A program made the position numbers and the translations under genes. A model generated the notes under the pieces. The model searched no databases and was not told the DNA's origin. It was given only the letters and a program-made list of their open reading frames with translations. From positions 124,001 to 188,000 of the forward strand of contig CAVXOL010000019.1 in assembly GCA_963763325.1 (NCBI GenBank): a stretch of DNA of 64,000 nt, in the 5' to 3' direction. This stretch comes from JBBECJ01 sp963763325. Lineage in GTDB: Bacteria > Chloroflexota > Chloroflexia > Thermomicrobiales > CFX8. This document shows, in pieces, positions 55,273-64,000 of the stretch. Numbering within the stretch: the stretch's first letter is position 1; each line of letters begins with the position of its first letter.

Positions 55273-56308
55273 CTACGGCTCGACTGGCCACTCCGTGTTC
55301 GCGCCCCACTCGGCCCAGGAGCCGTCATAGACGCGGACATTGGGGTAGCCGAGGGCGCGCAGGGCGACATACGGCAGACAGGCGAGCGTGCCGTGGAGAC
55401 CAAAGACAACGAGTTCAGAGGCGTCAGACGTGATGCCTGCGGCAGACAGCCGCTCGCGGAGGAGATCGGGCGCGAGCAGGGCGTATCCTTCCGGAGTCAG
55501 GAAGTCAGTGCGCGAGATACGGCGGCTACCGGGGATCGTGCCAACGCGCAGGCGATCGAACCAGGTTTCGGCGCGCTCAGAGTCGGTCCTGGTGTCGATC
55601 ACGACGTAGGAAGGATCGTTGATGCGGACGGCGATGTCGTTGCCGTGGGCGATGACGGATTCATTCTGGACCGGCTCGATCGACGCCGGGAGGCAGGTCC
55701 GCTCTGTCGCTGGTAAGGCCGTGGCCGGCGGACTGCCATCCCTGACTGCCACCGTCGAGCAGGCGAACGTTGAAGAAGCTCTGGACGTGCAGCATCCAGG
55801 CGATTCGCGCTGCGTACTGACCACCACGGTCGTCGTAGCAGACGACCATCGATTCGGGAGTGATGCCCGTCTCACGGACGATGTCTGCCCGCGTCGGAGC
55901 GCCGGTCAGCATTCCGTAGGTGTTGTTGTTGACCTCGATCGTATCCTGCCACCAGACGTGGGTCGCGCCGGGAAGATGTCCGTCCCGATACCGATCGAGC
56001 GACGAGCAGTCGAGCAGGCGAAGATTCGGGTCGTCGATCCGTTCGGCTAGCCAGTCGACACTGGCGAGTGTGCTCGTATCGGGGTACTGGTCGGTCGAGG
56101 TCAGCACCTGCGGCGGGTCAGCGTCGTCACCAATGGAGCAACCGGCCAGAGAGAGGACGGCCAGCCCGGTCAGCCCAGCCACGCCACGCAGGAACGCGCG
56201 ACGAGAGAACGGCTTTGCCGCCCGTGGCACGAGCGATGCAGACGTAGACGTGAACCTGCGATTGTCGCTGGAAGGTGGGGACGCAGCGCGTCGATGCGGC
56301 GGACTCAC
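55273..56308 (-). pseudogene. Tat-exported rhodanese-like sulfurtransferase lipoprotein, single frameshift, active Cys missing
   Basis: The N-terminal frame has a twin-arginine signal (FSRRAFLRGVAGL) ending in lipobox LAGC, then rhodanese domain 1 (WLAERIDDPNLRLLDCS, MVVCYDDRGGQYAAR). A one-base shift near 55700 joins domain 2 (VIDTRTDSERAETW, VRVYDGSWAEWGAN). Where the active loop C-x-T-G-V-R is expected the sequence is FGLHGTLA, so the catalytic Cys is absent. It may be a binding or chaperone protein rather than a thiosulfate/mercaptopyruvate sulfurtransferase. The start is uncertain: GTG 56308 or GTG 56230, neither with a good ribosome site. Confidence 0.78.
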
Positions 56309-56479
56309 TGGTTGATTCAGACAACTTTCAGGTTTGCTTCACGCGAAGCTCATATCGCCCGTTGATACTGGGACATGTACCGGGACGCCCCGGTCCAGCG
56401 GCGGATGCGATCATGCCATAGCCGCTACGGGCTCGCGATGGTCGAGCCGCCCAGACACCGGGAAAGGCAGCCAGCCCAC

Positions 56480-57742
56480 ATGACATCCAGACTCACATTG
56501 TTCAGGACACTCATTCTCAGTGTCATCCTCGTCGTCACGATCGGCCTGCTGGCTGCCTGCTCAACAGGAGGCAACAACGACGATTCGGACGATGCCGGAG
56601 CCAGCGACACGACTTCGACGTTGACGACGACGGCGCCGGAGGGCGAAGAGACTTCCAACCAGCCCGCAACCGAGACCAACGAGCCGGTCGGCCAGCAGAC
56701 GAGCGTCAGTACGAACGACGACGAGAGCGGCGACGATCCGCTGATGGTCTACGATCTCGACGGTGACGGACAGGTCGATCAGGCCGAACTGTTCTCGCTG
56801 GCCGACCTCGTTGAAGAAGTGAACCCGGCCGTCGTGACCGTCATCAACCAGCAGGAATTTGATGGCTTCTACGATCAGCAGGGCGAACCGCAGACAGCCG
56901 GCACCGGCACCGGGTTCTTCATCACTGAAGATGGCTATCTCGTGACCAACAATCACGTCGTTGAGGGCAGCGACGACGTCTCTGTCATCTTCGCTGATGG
57001 CACCGAGGTTGATGCCGAACTGATCGGGACCGACCCACTGACCGACCTGGCCATCATCAAGGTTGACGGCGAGATACCGGGCTACGTCGAACTGGGCAAC
57101 TCCGCGGAACTTCGACCGGGCGAGCGCATCATCGCGATCGGCAGCCCGCTCGGCTCATACACGAACACTGTCACCGAAGGGATTGTCTCCGGGATTGGTC
57201 GGAGCGTGCAGGGCACCAGCGCCGCGGTTGACAACCTGATCCAGCACGACGCCGCCATCAACCCTGGCAACTCCGGTGGCCCACTCTTCACGCTCGACGG
57301 CAAGGTCGTCGGTGTCAACACGCTGGTTGTCCGGCAGTCCGGCACCGGCATCTCAGCCGAGGGACTCGGCTTCGCGATCCCGAGTGATACCGTCGCCCAG
57401 GTCAGCGAGGCGATTATCACCGAAGGTCGGGTCGAGCGACCGTATCTCGGCATCACCTTCCAGCCACTCTCGCCGACGACGGCCGCGACGCTCGGAATCG
57501 ATATCGACCACGGCGCGCTGATCGTCGAGATCCAGCCAGGCCCGGCCGCTGATGCCGGCCTCCTGGTTGACGATGTCATCACCCACATCAACGGTGAAGC
57601 GGTCAACGAAGACAATACGCTCACGGATCTCCTGTTCGAGTACGAGCCAGGTGATACGGTCGAGCTGACTGTCTACCGGTCATCAAGCGCTGAGACGCTC
57701 ACGCTCGACGTGACGCTTGGAACACGGCCCGACGGCCTCTAA
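56480..57742 (+). CDS. HtrA-type serine protease lipoprotein with EF-hand loop
   Basis: A 420-residue envelope protease. A signal peptide with LLAAC (C27) leads to an acidic low-complexity linker, then YDLDGDGQVDQAE: a complete EF-hand calcium loop at D92-E103, unusual in HtrA. The protease domain has TNNHVV (H159), TDLAIIKV (D189) and NPGNSGGPLF (S265), so the catalytic triad is intact. One PDZ domain (about 320-410, PYLGITFQPLSP, LLVDDVITHINGE) ends the protein. ATG 56480 follows GGAAAGG. The adjacent homologue at 57936 suggests duplication. Role: quality control of extracytoplasmic proteins. Confidence 0.92.
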   Translation: MTSRLTLFRTLILSVILVVTIGLLAACSTGGNNDDSDDAGASDTTSTLTTTAPEGEETSNQPATETNEPVGQQTSVSTNDDESGDDPLMVYDLDGDGQVDQAELFSLADLVEEVNPAVVTVINQQEFDGFYDQQGEPQTAGTGTGFFITEDGYLVTNNHVVEGSDDVSVIFADGTEVDAELIGTDPLTDLAIIKVDGEIPGYVELGNSAELRPGERIIAIGSPLGSYTNTVTEGIVSGIGRSVQGTSAAVDNLIQHDAAINPGNSGGPLFTLDGKVVGVNTLVVRQSGTGISAEGLGFAIPSDTVAQVSEAIITEGRVERPYLGITFQPLSPTTAATLGIDIDHGALIVEIQPGPAADAGLLVDDVITHINGEAVNEDNTLTDLLFEYEPGDTVELTVYRSSSAETLTLDVTLGTRPDGL

Positions 57743-57793
57743 CGCACCCACGCGATGAGCGGCCCGTGCCGCTCGACCCAACCCCCTTTGCCC

Positions 57794-57822
57794 AGGACGC
57801 TCGCCAGCCCGGCGGGCGTCCT
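57794..57822 (+). terminator. terminator-like hairpin after the first htrA
   Basis: Arms AGGACGC (57794-57800) and GCGTCCT (57816-57822), with GCC/GGC inside, followed by CGTCGTCT; a second hairpin GTCCTG-TCGT-CAGGAC lies at 57845-57860. Probably separates the two htrA transcripts, though no long T-run follows. Confidence 0.5.
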
Positions 57823-57935
57823 CGTCGTCTCACGCAGCCTCGCAGTCCTGTCGTCAGGACAGAAGTACCGTCGTCAGCGCCAGATCGCTGCTCGATACTT
57901 GATCGAGAGTGCTCTGCAATAGAGGAACGGTACTA

Positions 57936-59165
57936 GTGAACGATCCACGCTATGGCTTTTCGACGCTACTGATCGTGGCAGTCGTCGCTGTCCTGCTAGG
58001 CGCAATCGCGGGCGGGACAGCCGGGGCTTTCGCAGGCCGGCAGGCGGCTGACGGCACCGCAACCGGCAGCATTGTCACACCACAGACGCCCGCAACTGCA
58101 ACACCTGAGGCGACCAGCGAGCCAACGGCAGCAGGCGGCGAAGCCACTCAGGAAAGCCAGCCGACATCGACTCCGGCGATTCCGGTCGTGACCGGCGACG
58201 ACGGGACATCGAGTGAACCGCTGGCCGACGTCGTCACTCGTGTCAACCCGGCCGTCGTCACCGTCATCAACAAGCAGGTCTTCGCGGGCTTCTTCGACAG
58301 TGGCAGCGACCTCCAGCCGGTCGGCAGCGGGACCGGGTTCGTCGTCTCAGACGACGGCTATATCGTCACCAACAACCACGTCGTCGACGGGAGTAACGCG
58401 ATCGACGTGATCTTCCACGACGGCACCGTTGTCGAGGCGCAGATGATTGGGACCGATCCGTTTACCGATCTGGCCGTCGTCAAGATCGAGTCCGGCGTGC
58501 CAGGAACCGTCCCACTCGGCAGCACCGACGCGCTCCGCCCTGGCGACACAGTGATCGCGATAGGCAGCGCGCTCGGCAACTACACGAACACTGTCACGAC
58601 CGGCGTCATCTCGGCACTGGGTCGGCGACTGGAGGTGGATGCCGGTGTGACATCCGAGAACCTGATCCAGCACGATGCGCCGATCAATCCAGGCAACTCT
58701 GGTGGGCCACTCTTCAACCTGTCCGGCGAGGTGATTGGCGTCAACACCTACGCCATCCACCAGGCATCCGACGGCCGCTACGCCGATGGTCTTGGCTTCG
58801 CGATCGCCAGCGAAACTGTCCAGCAGATCGTCTCGATCCTGATCGAGGAGGGCAAGGTCAACCGCCCATACTTCGGCGTGTCGTACGTCGCGCTGAATCC
58901 GCTGGTCGCCGGCTCGGAGGGGTTGCCGGTTGACTTCGGAATCCTCGTCACGAGCGCGCCATCCGGTGGCCCGGCTCGCGACGGAGGGATCGTCGAAGGC
59001 GATATCATCACCAGCATCAACGGCCAGCAGATCGACCGTGAGCATCCCTTCGTCAACCTGCTCTACCAGTTCCAGCCCGGCGATACGATCGATGTTGAGA
59101 TCTATCGCCGGAGCACCGACGAGTTCGTTGTCGTGCAGTTGACGCTTGAGACACGGAGAGAGTGA
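57936..59165 (+). CDS. HtrA-type serine protease, membrane-anchored
   Basis: A 409-residue paralogue of the preceding protease. Instead of a lipoprotein signal it has an uncleaved anchor (LLIVAVVAVLLGAIAGGTAG), then a Thr/Pro/Ala-rich linker, no EF-hand, the protease domain with TNNHVVDG, FTDLAVVKI and NPGNSGGPLFNL, and a PDZ domain (YFGVSYVALNPL, GIVEGDIITSINGQQ). The triad is intact. The GTG at 57936 follows GAGGAA and is chosen because the anchor starts ten residues later. The pair may cleave different envelope substrates, one with calcium control. Confidence 0.92.
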   Translation: MNDPRYGFSTLLIVAVVAVLLGAIAGGTAGAFAGRQAADGTATGSIVTPQTPATATPEATSEPTAAGGEATQESQPTSTPAIPVVTGDDGTSSEPLADVVTRVNPAVVTVINKQVFAGFFDSGSDLQPVGSGTGFVVSDDGYIVTNNHVVDGSNAIDVIFHDGTVVEAQMIGTDPFTDLAVVKIESGVPGTVPLGSTDALRPGDTVIAIGSALGNYTNTVTTGVISALGRRLEVDAGVTSENLIQHDAPINPGNSGGPLFNLSGEVIGVNTYAIHQASDGRYADGLGFAIASETVQQIVSILIEEGKVNRPYFGVSYVALNPLVAGSEGLPVDFGILVTSAPSGGPARDGGIVEGDIITSINGQQIDREHPFVNLLYQFQPGDTIDVEIYRRSTDEFVVVQLTLETRRE

Positions 59166-59212
59166 CTGGACGCGGCTGAGCCTGACCCACGTCCCGATCG
59201 AAGGAGGCGCCG

Positions 59213-59935
59213 ATGCAATCCCCCATCCAGAAGCAGGCCGAACTGCCGTCACGTGGGCGGGTGCTGGCGATCTGCGCGCATCCGGATGACATCGAGTCGT
59301 GGTGTGGCGGAACGCTGGCACTGCTGGTGGAGCGGGGTTGCGAGGTACGGCTGGCCGTCTGCACGGCTGGAGAGAAGGGGAGCGACGACCGGCAGCTGAC
59401 GGCGGCGGCGGTTGCCGCGACACGGATCAGCGAGCAGCGTGCGGCAGCCGCCCGGCTCGGCATCACCGCTGTCCGTTTCCTCGACGGAAAAGATGGAGAG
59501 CTTGAGGATACGCTGAACTTCCGGGCGCAGATCGTCCGGCTACTTCGTGAGTTCCAGCCGGCGTGTGTCTTCACCCACGATCCGGAGCGGCCATATCCGC
59601 CCTACATTGCCCATCGCGACCACCGGGTCGTTGGCAGGGTCGTCCTCGACGCCGTCTACCCAGCAGCACGGGACCATCACTATTTCCCCGAGCAGATCGC
59701 CGAGGGGTTGCCGACACATGCTGTCACGCAGGTCTGGCTCTTCGCAAGCCTGATTGCGTCGACAGCAGTAGATATTTCAAGCACGCTGGAACGCAAGATC
59801 GTCGCCCGGCTCGACCATCGCTCGCAGACGAGCGATCCGGACGAGCTACGAATCGCCTGGCGCGAGCGGGCTGCCGCGATCGGCGCACCGTTCGGCCTCG
59901 CGGCAGCGGAGACGTTTACGGTCGTGCAGTTCTAA
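59213..59935 (+). CDS. PIG-L family deacetylase (LmbE-like)
   Basis: A 240-residue zinc deacetylase, second of its family in the window. AICAHPDDIESWCGGTLALL is the metal motif and IAHRDHRVVGRVVLDAV the second His pair; EKGSDDRQLTAAAVAATRIS is the typical helix. ATG 59213 has AAGGAGG. Probable substrates are N-acetylglucosaminyl conjugates, but MshB and BshB types cannot be told apart here. It lies 48 bp after the second htrA and may share its transcript. Confidence 0.88.
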   Translation: MQSPIQKQAELPSRGRVLAICAHPDDIESWCGGTLALLVERGCEVRLAVCTAGEKGSDDRQLTAAAVAATRISEQRAAAARLGITAVRFLDGKDGELEDTLNFRAQIVRLLREFQPACVFTHDPERPYPPYIAHRDHRVVGRVVLDAVYPAARDHHYFPEQIAEGLPTHAVTQVWLFASLIASTAVDISSTLERKIVARLDHRSQTSDPDELRIAWRERAAAIGAPFGLAAAETFTVVQF

Positions 59936-60068
59936 TCTGCACAAGGAATCCTGAAATCTCCTCACATCATCAGTGATAGAGGCGACACTGCGTTAACCGG
60001 GTTGACTACATTGCGCATTGCCACCATGATGTCGATACGGACGACACCACATGGCAAAGGTTGGCGCT

Positions 60069-62367
60069 ATGACTGCGACTCCACACCTTCCGTTGCCACG
60101 CACGCGACTCATCGGCCGCGAAACTGACGTTGCCGCGATCAGTGCCCTGGTGGTGCGCGAGGATGTCTCACTGGTCACGTTGACTGGCCCGGGTGGCGTC
60201 GGCAAGACGCGCCTCGCGATGGCCGTTGCCGAGCGGGTCGCCGGGAATTTCCCCGATGGCGTCGCTACTGTCGCATTGGCGGCGATCCGCGACGCAGCTC
60301 TCGTCCCGACCGCAATCGCGCAGGTGCTCGACGTGCGGAACGCCGGCCACGGCTCGATCGACGCCAGTCTCGCGAGTGCGATTGGTCAGCGGCGCATGCT
60401 GCTCCTGTTGGACAACTTCGAGCAGGTGTTGGAAGCCGCACCTGTCGTTGGTGAGCTGCTCGCAGCCTGTCCGCAGTTGACTGTCCTGGTCACCAGCCGC
60501 AGCGTGCTACACCTCTCAGGCGAGCAGAACATCTCGGTCGAGCCGCTGCCGCTGGCCGATGCCGAGCGGCTGCCGCCGTTCGACCAGCTTCGTGAGGTCG
60601 CGTCGATACGACTGTTCGTCGAGCGCGCGCGAGCAGCGCGATCGGACTTCGATCTGACCGAGGCGAACGCGGCGACATCGCCGCCATCTGCGCGCGGGTA
60701 GATGGCTTGCCACTGGCGATTGAGTTGGCCGCCGCCCGCGTCCGTGCTTCTGTCGCCCAGTGCGTTGCTTGCAAACCTGGACCATCGCCTGCGGCTGCTC
60801 GTAGACGGCCCACGCGACCAGCCGTCCCGCCAGCAGACGCTGCGCGACACGATCGCCTGGAGCTATGACCTGCTCACGCCGGACGAGCAGCGGCTCTTCC
60901 GGCAGCTCGCCGTCTTCCGTGGTGACTGGACATTGGAGGCGGCGGAAGCCGTGACGGAGACCGGCGACGAGTGTTGACGGCCTCAGCGCACTGGTCGATC
61001 ACAGTCTGGTGCGCCGGGTCGAGCGGAGGATGGCTCCACGCCGGTTCATGATGCTGGAGACGATCCACGAGTACGCGACTGGAACAGCTCGCCGCCGCTG
61101 GAGAAGAGGATGCGACCTATCAGCGTCTGCTCGCTACCTGTGCCAATGGTTCGAGGCGATCCGGCTGGACTGGTCCACAGCGAACGCGCGCGCGTGGCTC
61201 GACCAGTGTGAGCTCGAACGCGACAACCTGCGTACCGCGCTCACGCTGGGGCGTCGAGCATGATCCGGAGACCGCGCTACGGCTGCAACTGACGGTCTCG
61301 CCCTACTTCTGGCAGTATTGGAGGCGGTTTGGATACTTGACGGAGGCACCACGCTGGTACGAGCTGGGCCTGCAGTCCGCCGACCGCCTCTCCGACCCGA
61401 CTCGGGCCAGCGCTCTGGTCGTCGCCGCCTTGATGGCCGCCGAGCAAGCGAGTCCACCTTGGGACGGCGCCTCGCCAACGAGGGGCTCGCGCTCGCGCGC
61501 CAGAGCCAACAGGATGATGCCGCGGGGCTCGGACTATTCGCCCTTGGCCGCTCCGCCCTGCGAGACCAGGACTTTCAGCGCGCCGTGCTCCTGTTCGAGG
61601 AGAGCGTGACGCTCTTCCGTGCGATCGGGAGCGAATGGCTGACCTACGCGCTCAGCGGCCTGGGCTCGGCACGTGCTGGGTTGGGCGATGACGTGCGCGC
61701 TGCCGACGCTTTTGCACAAGCGCTGCACGAGGCACGCGTCTCGAGGACCCACAGGATATCGCGGCGGCTGAGATGAATCTCGCGATGCTCGCACTCAAAC
61801 AGCGAGACATCCCTCGGGCCAGGGAGCTGCTCGCGGAGAGTGTGGTGACCCAGCGCCCGCTGCGCGGTCCGGTGCTCGCGGCGGAGACGCTGGAAGTGTG
61901 CGGCTGGCTGGCCTACGAAGACCTGCGGCCGGAACGCGCGGCGCGGTTGTTCGGAGCAGCCAGCCGGCTGCGCGATCTCACCGGTACCCGGATGTATGCA
62001 GCCGACCACGACCGTTACGATGAGGTCGTGCTCCGCGCCAAGCACAGCTCGATGCCGCGAGTTGGGAAGGGCGTGGGCAGCCGGTCGGATGATGTCCTAC
62101 GACGAAGCGCTGGACGAGGCTGTCGCGACGGAGGCCGCGGCCAGCGTAGCGAAAACATCACCGCTCCGACCATGGCTGGGTCTGTCGCCACGTGGAACTG
62201 GACGTGCTGCGCCTGCTCGTCGAGGGGCAGACGAACCAGGAGATTGCGCACCGCTGGGGATCAGCCCGCGCACGGTCATCAACCATGTCGCCAACATGAT
62301 GAACAAGCTCGGGCTCGAGTCACGTACAGCAGTCGCGGCCTGGGCCATTCGCCATGGTGTTGCCTGA
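60069..62367 (+). pseudogene. LuxR-type ATPase regulator (NB-ARC, TPR, LuxR HTH), many frameshifts
   Basis: The remains of a large AAA/NB-ARC regulator of about 760 residues. The first 211 codons are intact: Walker A GPGGVGKTRLA, Walker B MLLLLDNFEQVLE. Afterwards the frame shifts around ten times, with recognisable pieces such as DGLPLAIELAAARVR, FRQLAVFRGDWTLEAAE, TPR-like FQRAVLLFEESVTLFRAIG, and finally GISPRTVINHVANMMNKLGL, the LuxR helix-turn-helix. Frameshift density is several times that of the other broken genes here, pointing to genuine decay or poor local sequence. Confidence 0.82.
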
Positions 62368-63138
62368 GGCAGGCTGCGCAGTCCATCGCAGTTCGCCATG
62401 CGTGCCCACTAGTAGTTTATGACTAGCTCCGATGGGTCTGCTGATAGTAGTTCTCCACGATGTGCGCGTCCCGTTCCAAGCGCATGCTGTTGGTGTGGTT
62501 GACGACATGGTCGCCGCCACAACGGAACAGCAGTAGATGGAACGGGAGACACACCATGCAGGCAACGGTTCGCACAAAGTGGTTCGGTGATCAATCGCAT
62601 CAAGCTCACATTCGTGGCCGCGGGGATCGTGGTAAGCAGAGTGACGGCCACGGGGACTCAGCCGGACGGTGAGTTGCCCGGCATCGGCAGAAAGGAGACG
62701 GTCAACCTGAGCGCCACCGCCGCCGATGCACAACAGCGCACGCTCGCGATGGATCGGCGGAGTTCACTGAGACTGGCATCTCGCATGGCGGGCAGCTGAG
62801 ACCGGAACGGAGTCTCGAAGCGAACGGGCTGCCGATCGCTCCTCCCGTCGTCCAGGCGCAATCCACCGACACAGCGGATCTTGAAGCGAATGGGCTTCCG
62901 ATCGCGCCATGTCACGTCAAGGCGTCGCGACTACGCCATCTGGTTCGGCGTTACCCGGGACCCACGCCGGCTTCAGCAACCTAGTGAACCGACACTCTTT
63001 GACCGAGCAATCATCGGACCAAAATCTGAGACCACGCTGAGACACCAACAGCGATCACAACCGGGCGGTTAACCGCCCGGTTTCCGCACCCGTCGTGCCG
63101 GTGGATGTCGGCGTGGTTCTCGATTACGACCGATCGTA
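62368..63138. other. degenerate, gene-poor stretch with a small peptide repeat
   Basis: About 770 bp, lower in GC than the rest and without a convincing intact gene. In the frame through 62814-62910 a near-duplicate reads SLEANGLPIAPP and then DLEANGLPIAPC, separated by VVQAQSTDTA, perhaps the remnant of a secreted repeat protein. Upstream, MINRIKLTFVAAGIVV (62587) looks like a signal peptide start in another frame. A decayed exported-peptide gene is a guess. Confidence 0.35.
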
Positions 63139-63375
63139 ATGAACTCCCCTACATGCCCGTCATTCCAGTCCACTATCGACGTTCGTGACGAGGTTCGATC
63201 CGGAAACCATGCCTATGTCGAACCACATGGCACCTGCCAACACAAGCAGCGCCTGCTGGACGCGGAACATCGACTGCGGGAGACGCTAGCACTGGCTCGG
63301 GAGCAGTTGATGCAGTGCCAGAATGCCTTGGACCAGCTCGCAAGATCGAGATGTCCTTACTTCTCCGGCAGGTGA
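63139..63375 (+). CDS. hypothetical 78-residue protein
   Basis: Unrecognised. MNSPTCPSFQSTID is followed by a helical, coiled-coil-like segment HRLRETLALAREQLMQCQNA. No strong ribosome binding site and no family match that I can see; it lies between decayed LuxR fragments and may not be expressed. Confidence 0.25.
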   Translation: MNSPTCPSFQSTIDVRDEVRSGNHAYVEPHGTCQHKQRLLDAEHRLRETLALAREQLMQCQNALDQLARSRCPYFSGR

Positions 63376-63394
63376 CCCATGAATCGTCGTCCGG

Positions 63395-63640
63395 GTGCCG
63401 GACATCCTGTCACTCGCAATGCACGGCTGCCCTGAGACGTCGGATGACGCACACCTCCATTGCAACAACGGCCAAGCGCTCTCACCGCGCGAGACTGAGA
63501 TACTGCACTTGATCGCAGTTGGAATGAGCAACCGGCGATTGCCGATGGCTCTTCCTGAGTCCTCGCACCGTCGAGCGGCATATTGCCAACATCTATCTGA
63601 AGATTGATGTCCACAGTAAGGCCGAGGCGACGGCGTTCGC
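63395..63640 (+). pseudogene. small LuxR-type helix-turn-helix protein, frameshifted
   Basis: From GTG 63395 the sequence reads PDILSLAMHGCPETS, then LSPRETEILHLIAVGMSNRR in one frame; after two small indels near 63545 it resumes as LSPRTVERHIANIYLKIDVH then SKAEATAFALHH. Together this is a complete GerE/LuxR DNA-binding domain of about 80 residues. Its proximity to the larger decayed LuxR gene suggests a regulatory locus that has been lost. Confidence 0.6.
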
Positions 63641-63723
63641 ATTGCATCACGACTTCTGTGACTCGAACTGGGAAACGCGAAGGAGTGAAGACGTGAGATC
63701 GATCCCGACTCAGGAACGGCAAC

Positions 63724-63750
63724 GCCGCCTCCCCACATCGGGGAGGCGGC
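63724..63750 (-). terminator. strong hairpin downstream of the SIMPL-domain gene
   Basis: Perfect 11-bp GC-rich arms GCCGCCTCCCC (63724-63734) and GGGGAGGCGGC (63740-63750), 5-base loop. It lies 17 bp beyond the minus-strand stop at 63768; only a weak T-containing tract follows. Confidence 0.7.
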
Positions 63751-63767
63751 GCTGTTGATTCCCTCGA

Positions 63768-64000
63768 TCAGCTGATCGCGTAGGTGACGTAGACGGTCAG
63801 GACGACTTCGGTCTGGCCGGGGTTGATCGTCGGGGCGGACGAGCGAGCGGCATCGTCGAAGGCTGCGCCGCCGCCGTTGTACGGAACCGCGGGCGAGGAC
63901 GGCGCATAGCCCTCGCTGATGACCTGGATCGGGCCAAGGGTCGCGTTCGCTAGCCGGGCCAGCTCGGTGGCCTTTGCCTCGGCGTCGGCGACGGCCAGCT
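63768..64000 (-). CDS. SIMPL (DUF541) domain protein, C-terminal part
   Basis: The frame is open to the window edge; the N-terminus is outside. The visible 76 residues contain DAEAKATELARLANATLGPI followed by VISEGYAPSS, a Gly/Ala-rich loop, and the closing strand TEVVLTVYVTYAIS. This is the C-terminus of a SIMPL/BP26-like protein, usually exported to the cell envelope and linked to oxidative-stress tolerance. The start and any signal peptide cannot be seen. Confidence 0.85.
   Translation of the reverse strand, partial: LAVADAEAKATELARLANATLGPIQVISEGYAPSSPAVPYNGGGAAFDDAARSSAPTINPGQTEVVLTVYVTYAIS

Noticed and set aside
1..64000. tRNA, rRNA, integrase, transposase or phage genes
   Set aside because: I looked for T-loop motifs, conserved rRNA stretches and the usual recombinase motifs and saw none, so no mobile island is claimed despite the repeats.

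Overview
The window is about 64 kb of GC-rich bacterial chromosome (roughly 60-65 percent GC by eye), densely coded on both strands, with no rRNA, tRNA, CRISPR array, transposase or phage gene that I could see. The gene content points to a Chloroflexota bacterium, most likely close to Thermomicrobia/Sphaerobacter: a GlgB-TreZ-TreY trehalose block, inositol-phosphate synthase, F420-type LLM oxidoreductases, a core-MetE protein, paired HtrA proteases and a secreted deacetylase carrying tandem YW..GGL..GFPIS modules. The lineage is inferred from gene content, not from a marker gene.

Layout. 1-5.9 kb: end of glgB, then treZ and treY, the glycogen-to-trehalose route. 5.9-15.3 kb: an inositol-3-phosphate synthase with an N-terminal DNA-binding domain and an operator-like palindrome in its promoter, an AI-2E permease, a PRC-barrel protein, DUF362, peroxiredoxin, nitrilase-family amidase and LysM lipoprotein, followed by a structured RNA with its own promoter, small ORF and terminator in front of a HAD phosphatase. 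15.3-20.7 kb: minus-strand lipocalin-like hydratase, MMPL exporter, NUDIX, VOC and PHP genes. 20.7-28.4 kb: plus-strand Nif3, GNAT, phosphohexomutase, GAF/GGDEF-like, DUF402, PIG-L deacetylase, GT4 glycosyltransferase and lipid kinase. 28.5-39.3 kb: class II aldolase, LLM oxidoreductase, phosphotriesterase-like hydrolase, isochorismatase-like hydrolase, M20 peptidase, hutU, a membrane sulfite-oxidase-like protein, GNAT and hutH; this looks like amino-acid and amide catabolism. 39.4-46.2 kb: a broken Uma2 gene, sarcosine oxidase-like protein, LLM oxidoreductase, a BtrH-like protein, SDR, MarR regulator, SRPBCC protein and aspartate dehydrogenase. 46.5-55.3 kb: tartrate/malate dehydrogenase family, polysaccharide deacetylase, a 41-residue membrane protein, GNAT, FAD oxidoreductase, cupin, hydroxyacid dehydrogenase, MetE-like and DapA-like proteins. 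55.3-60 kb: Tat-exported sulfurtransferase, two HtrA proteases, PIG-L deacetylase. 60-63.7 kb: decayed LuxR-type regulators in a gene-poor stretch. 63.7-64 kb: the end of a SIMPL-domain gene.

Three themes go beyond ordinary annotation. First, regulation: the self-regulation candidate on inositol synthase, the two-state RNA at 13.6-13.8 kb, and a 28-bp MarR palindrome laid over a near-consensus promoter. Second, palindromic repeat DNA: three hairpin elements of 160-184 bp with a shared loop core, several intergenic arrays of 7-bp units, and palindromes that contribute stop codons or even an N-terminus to neighbouring genes. Third, an unusually high number of single-base frameshifts in genes whose motifs are otherwise intact, which suggests sequence error at least as much as gene decay; those genes are listed as pseudogenes, with the breakpoints stated.
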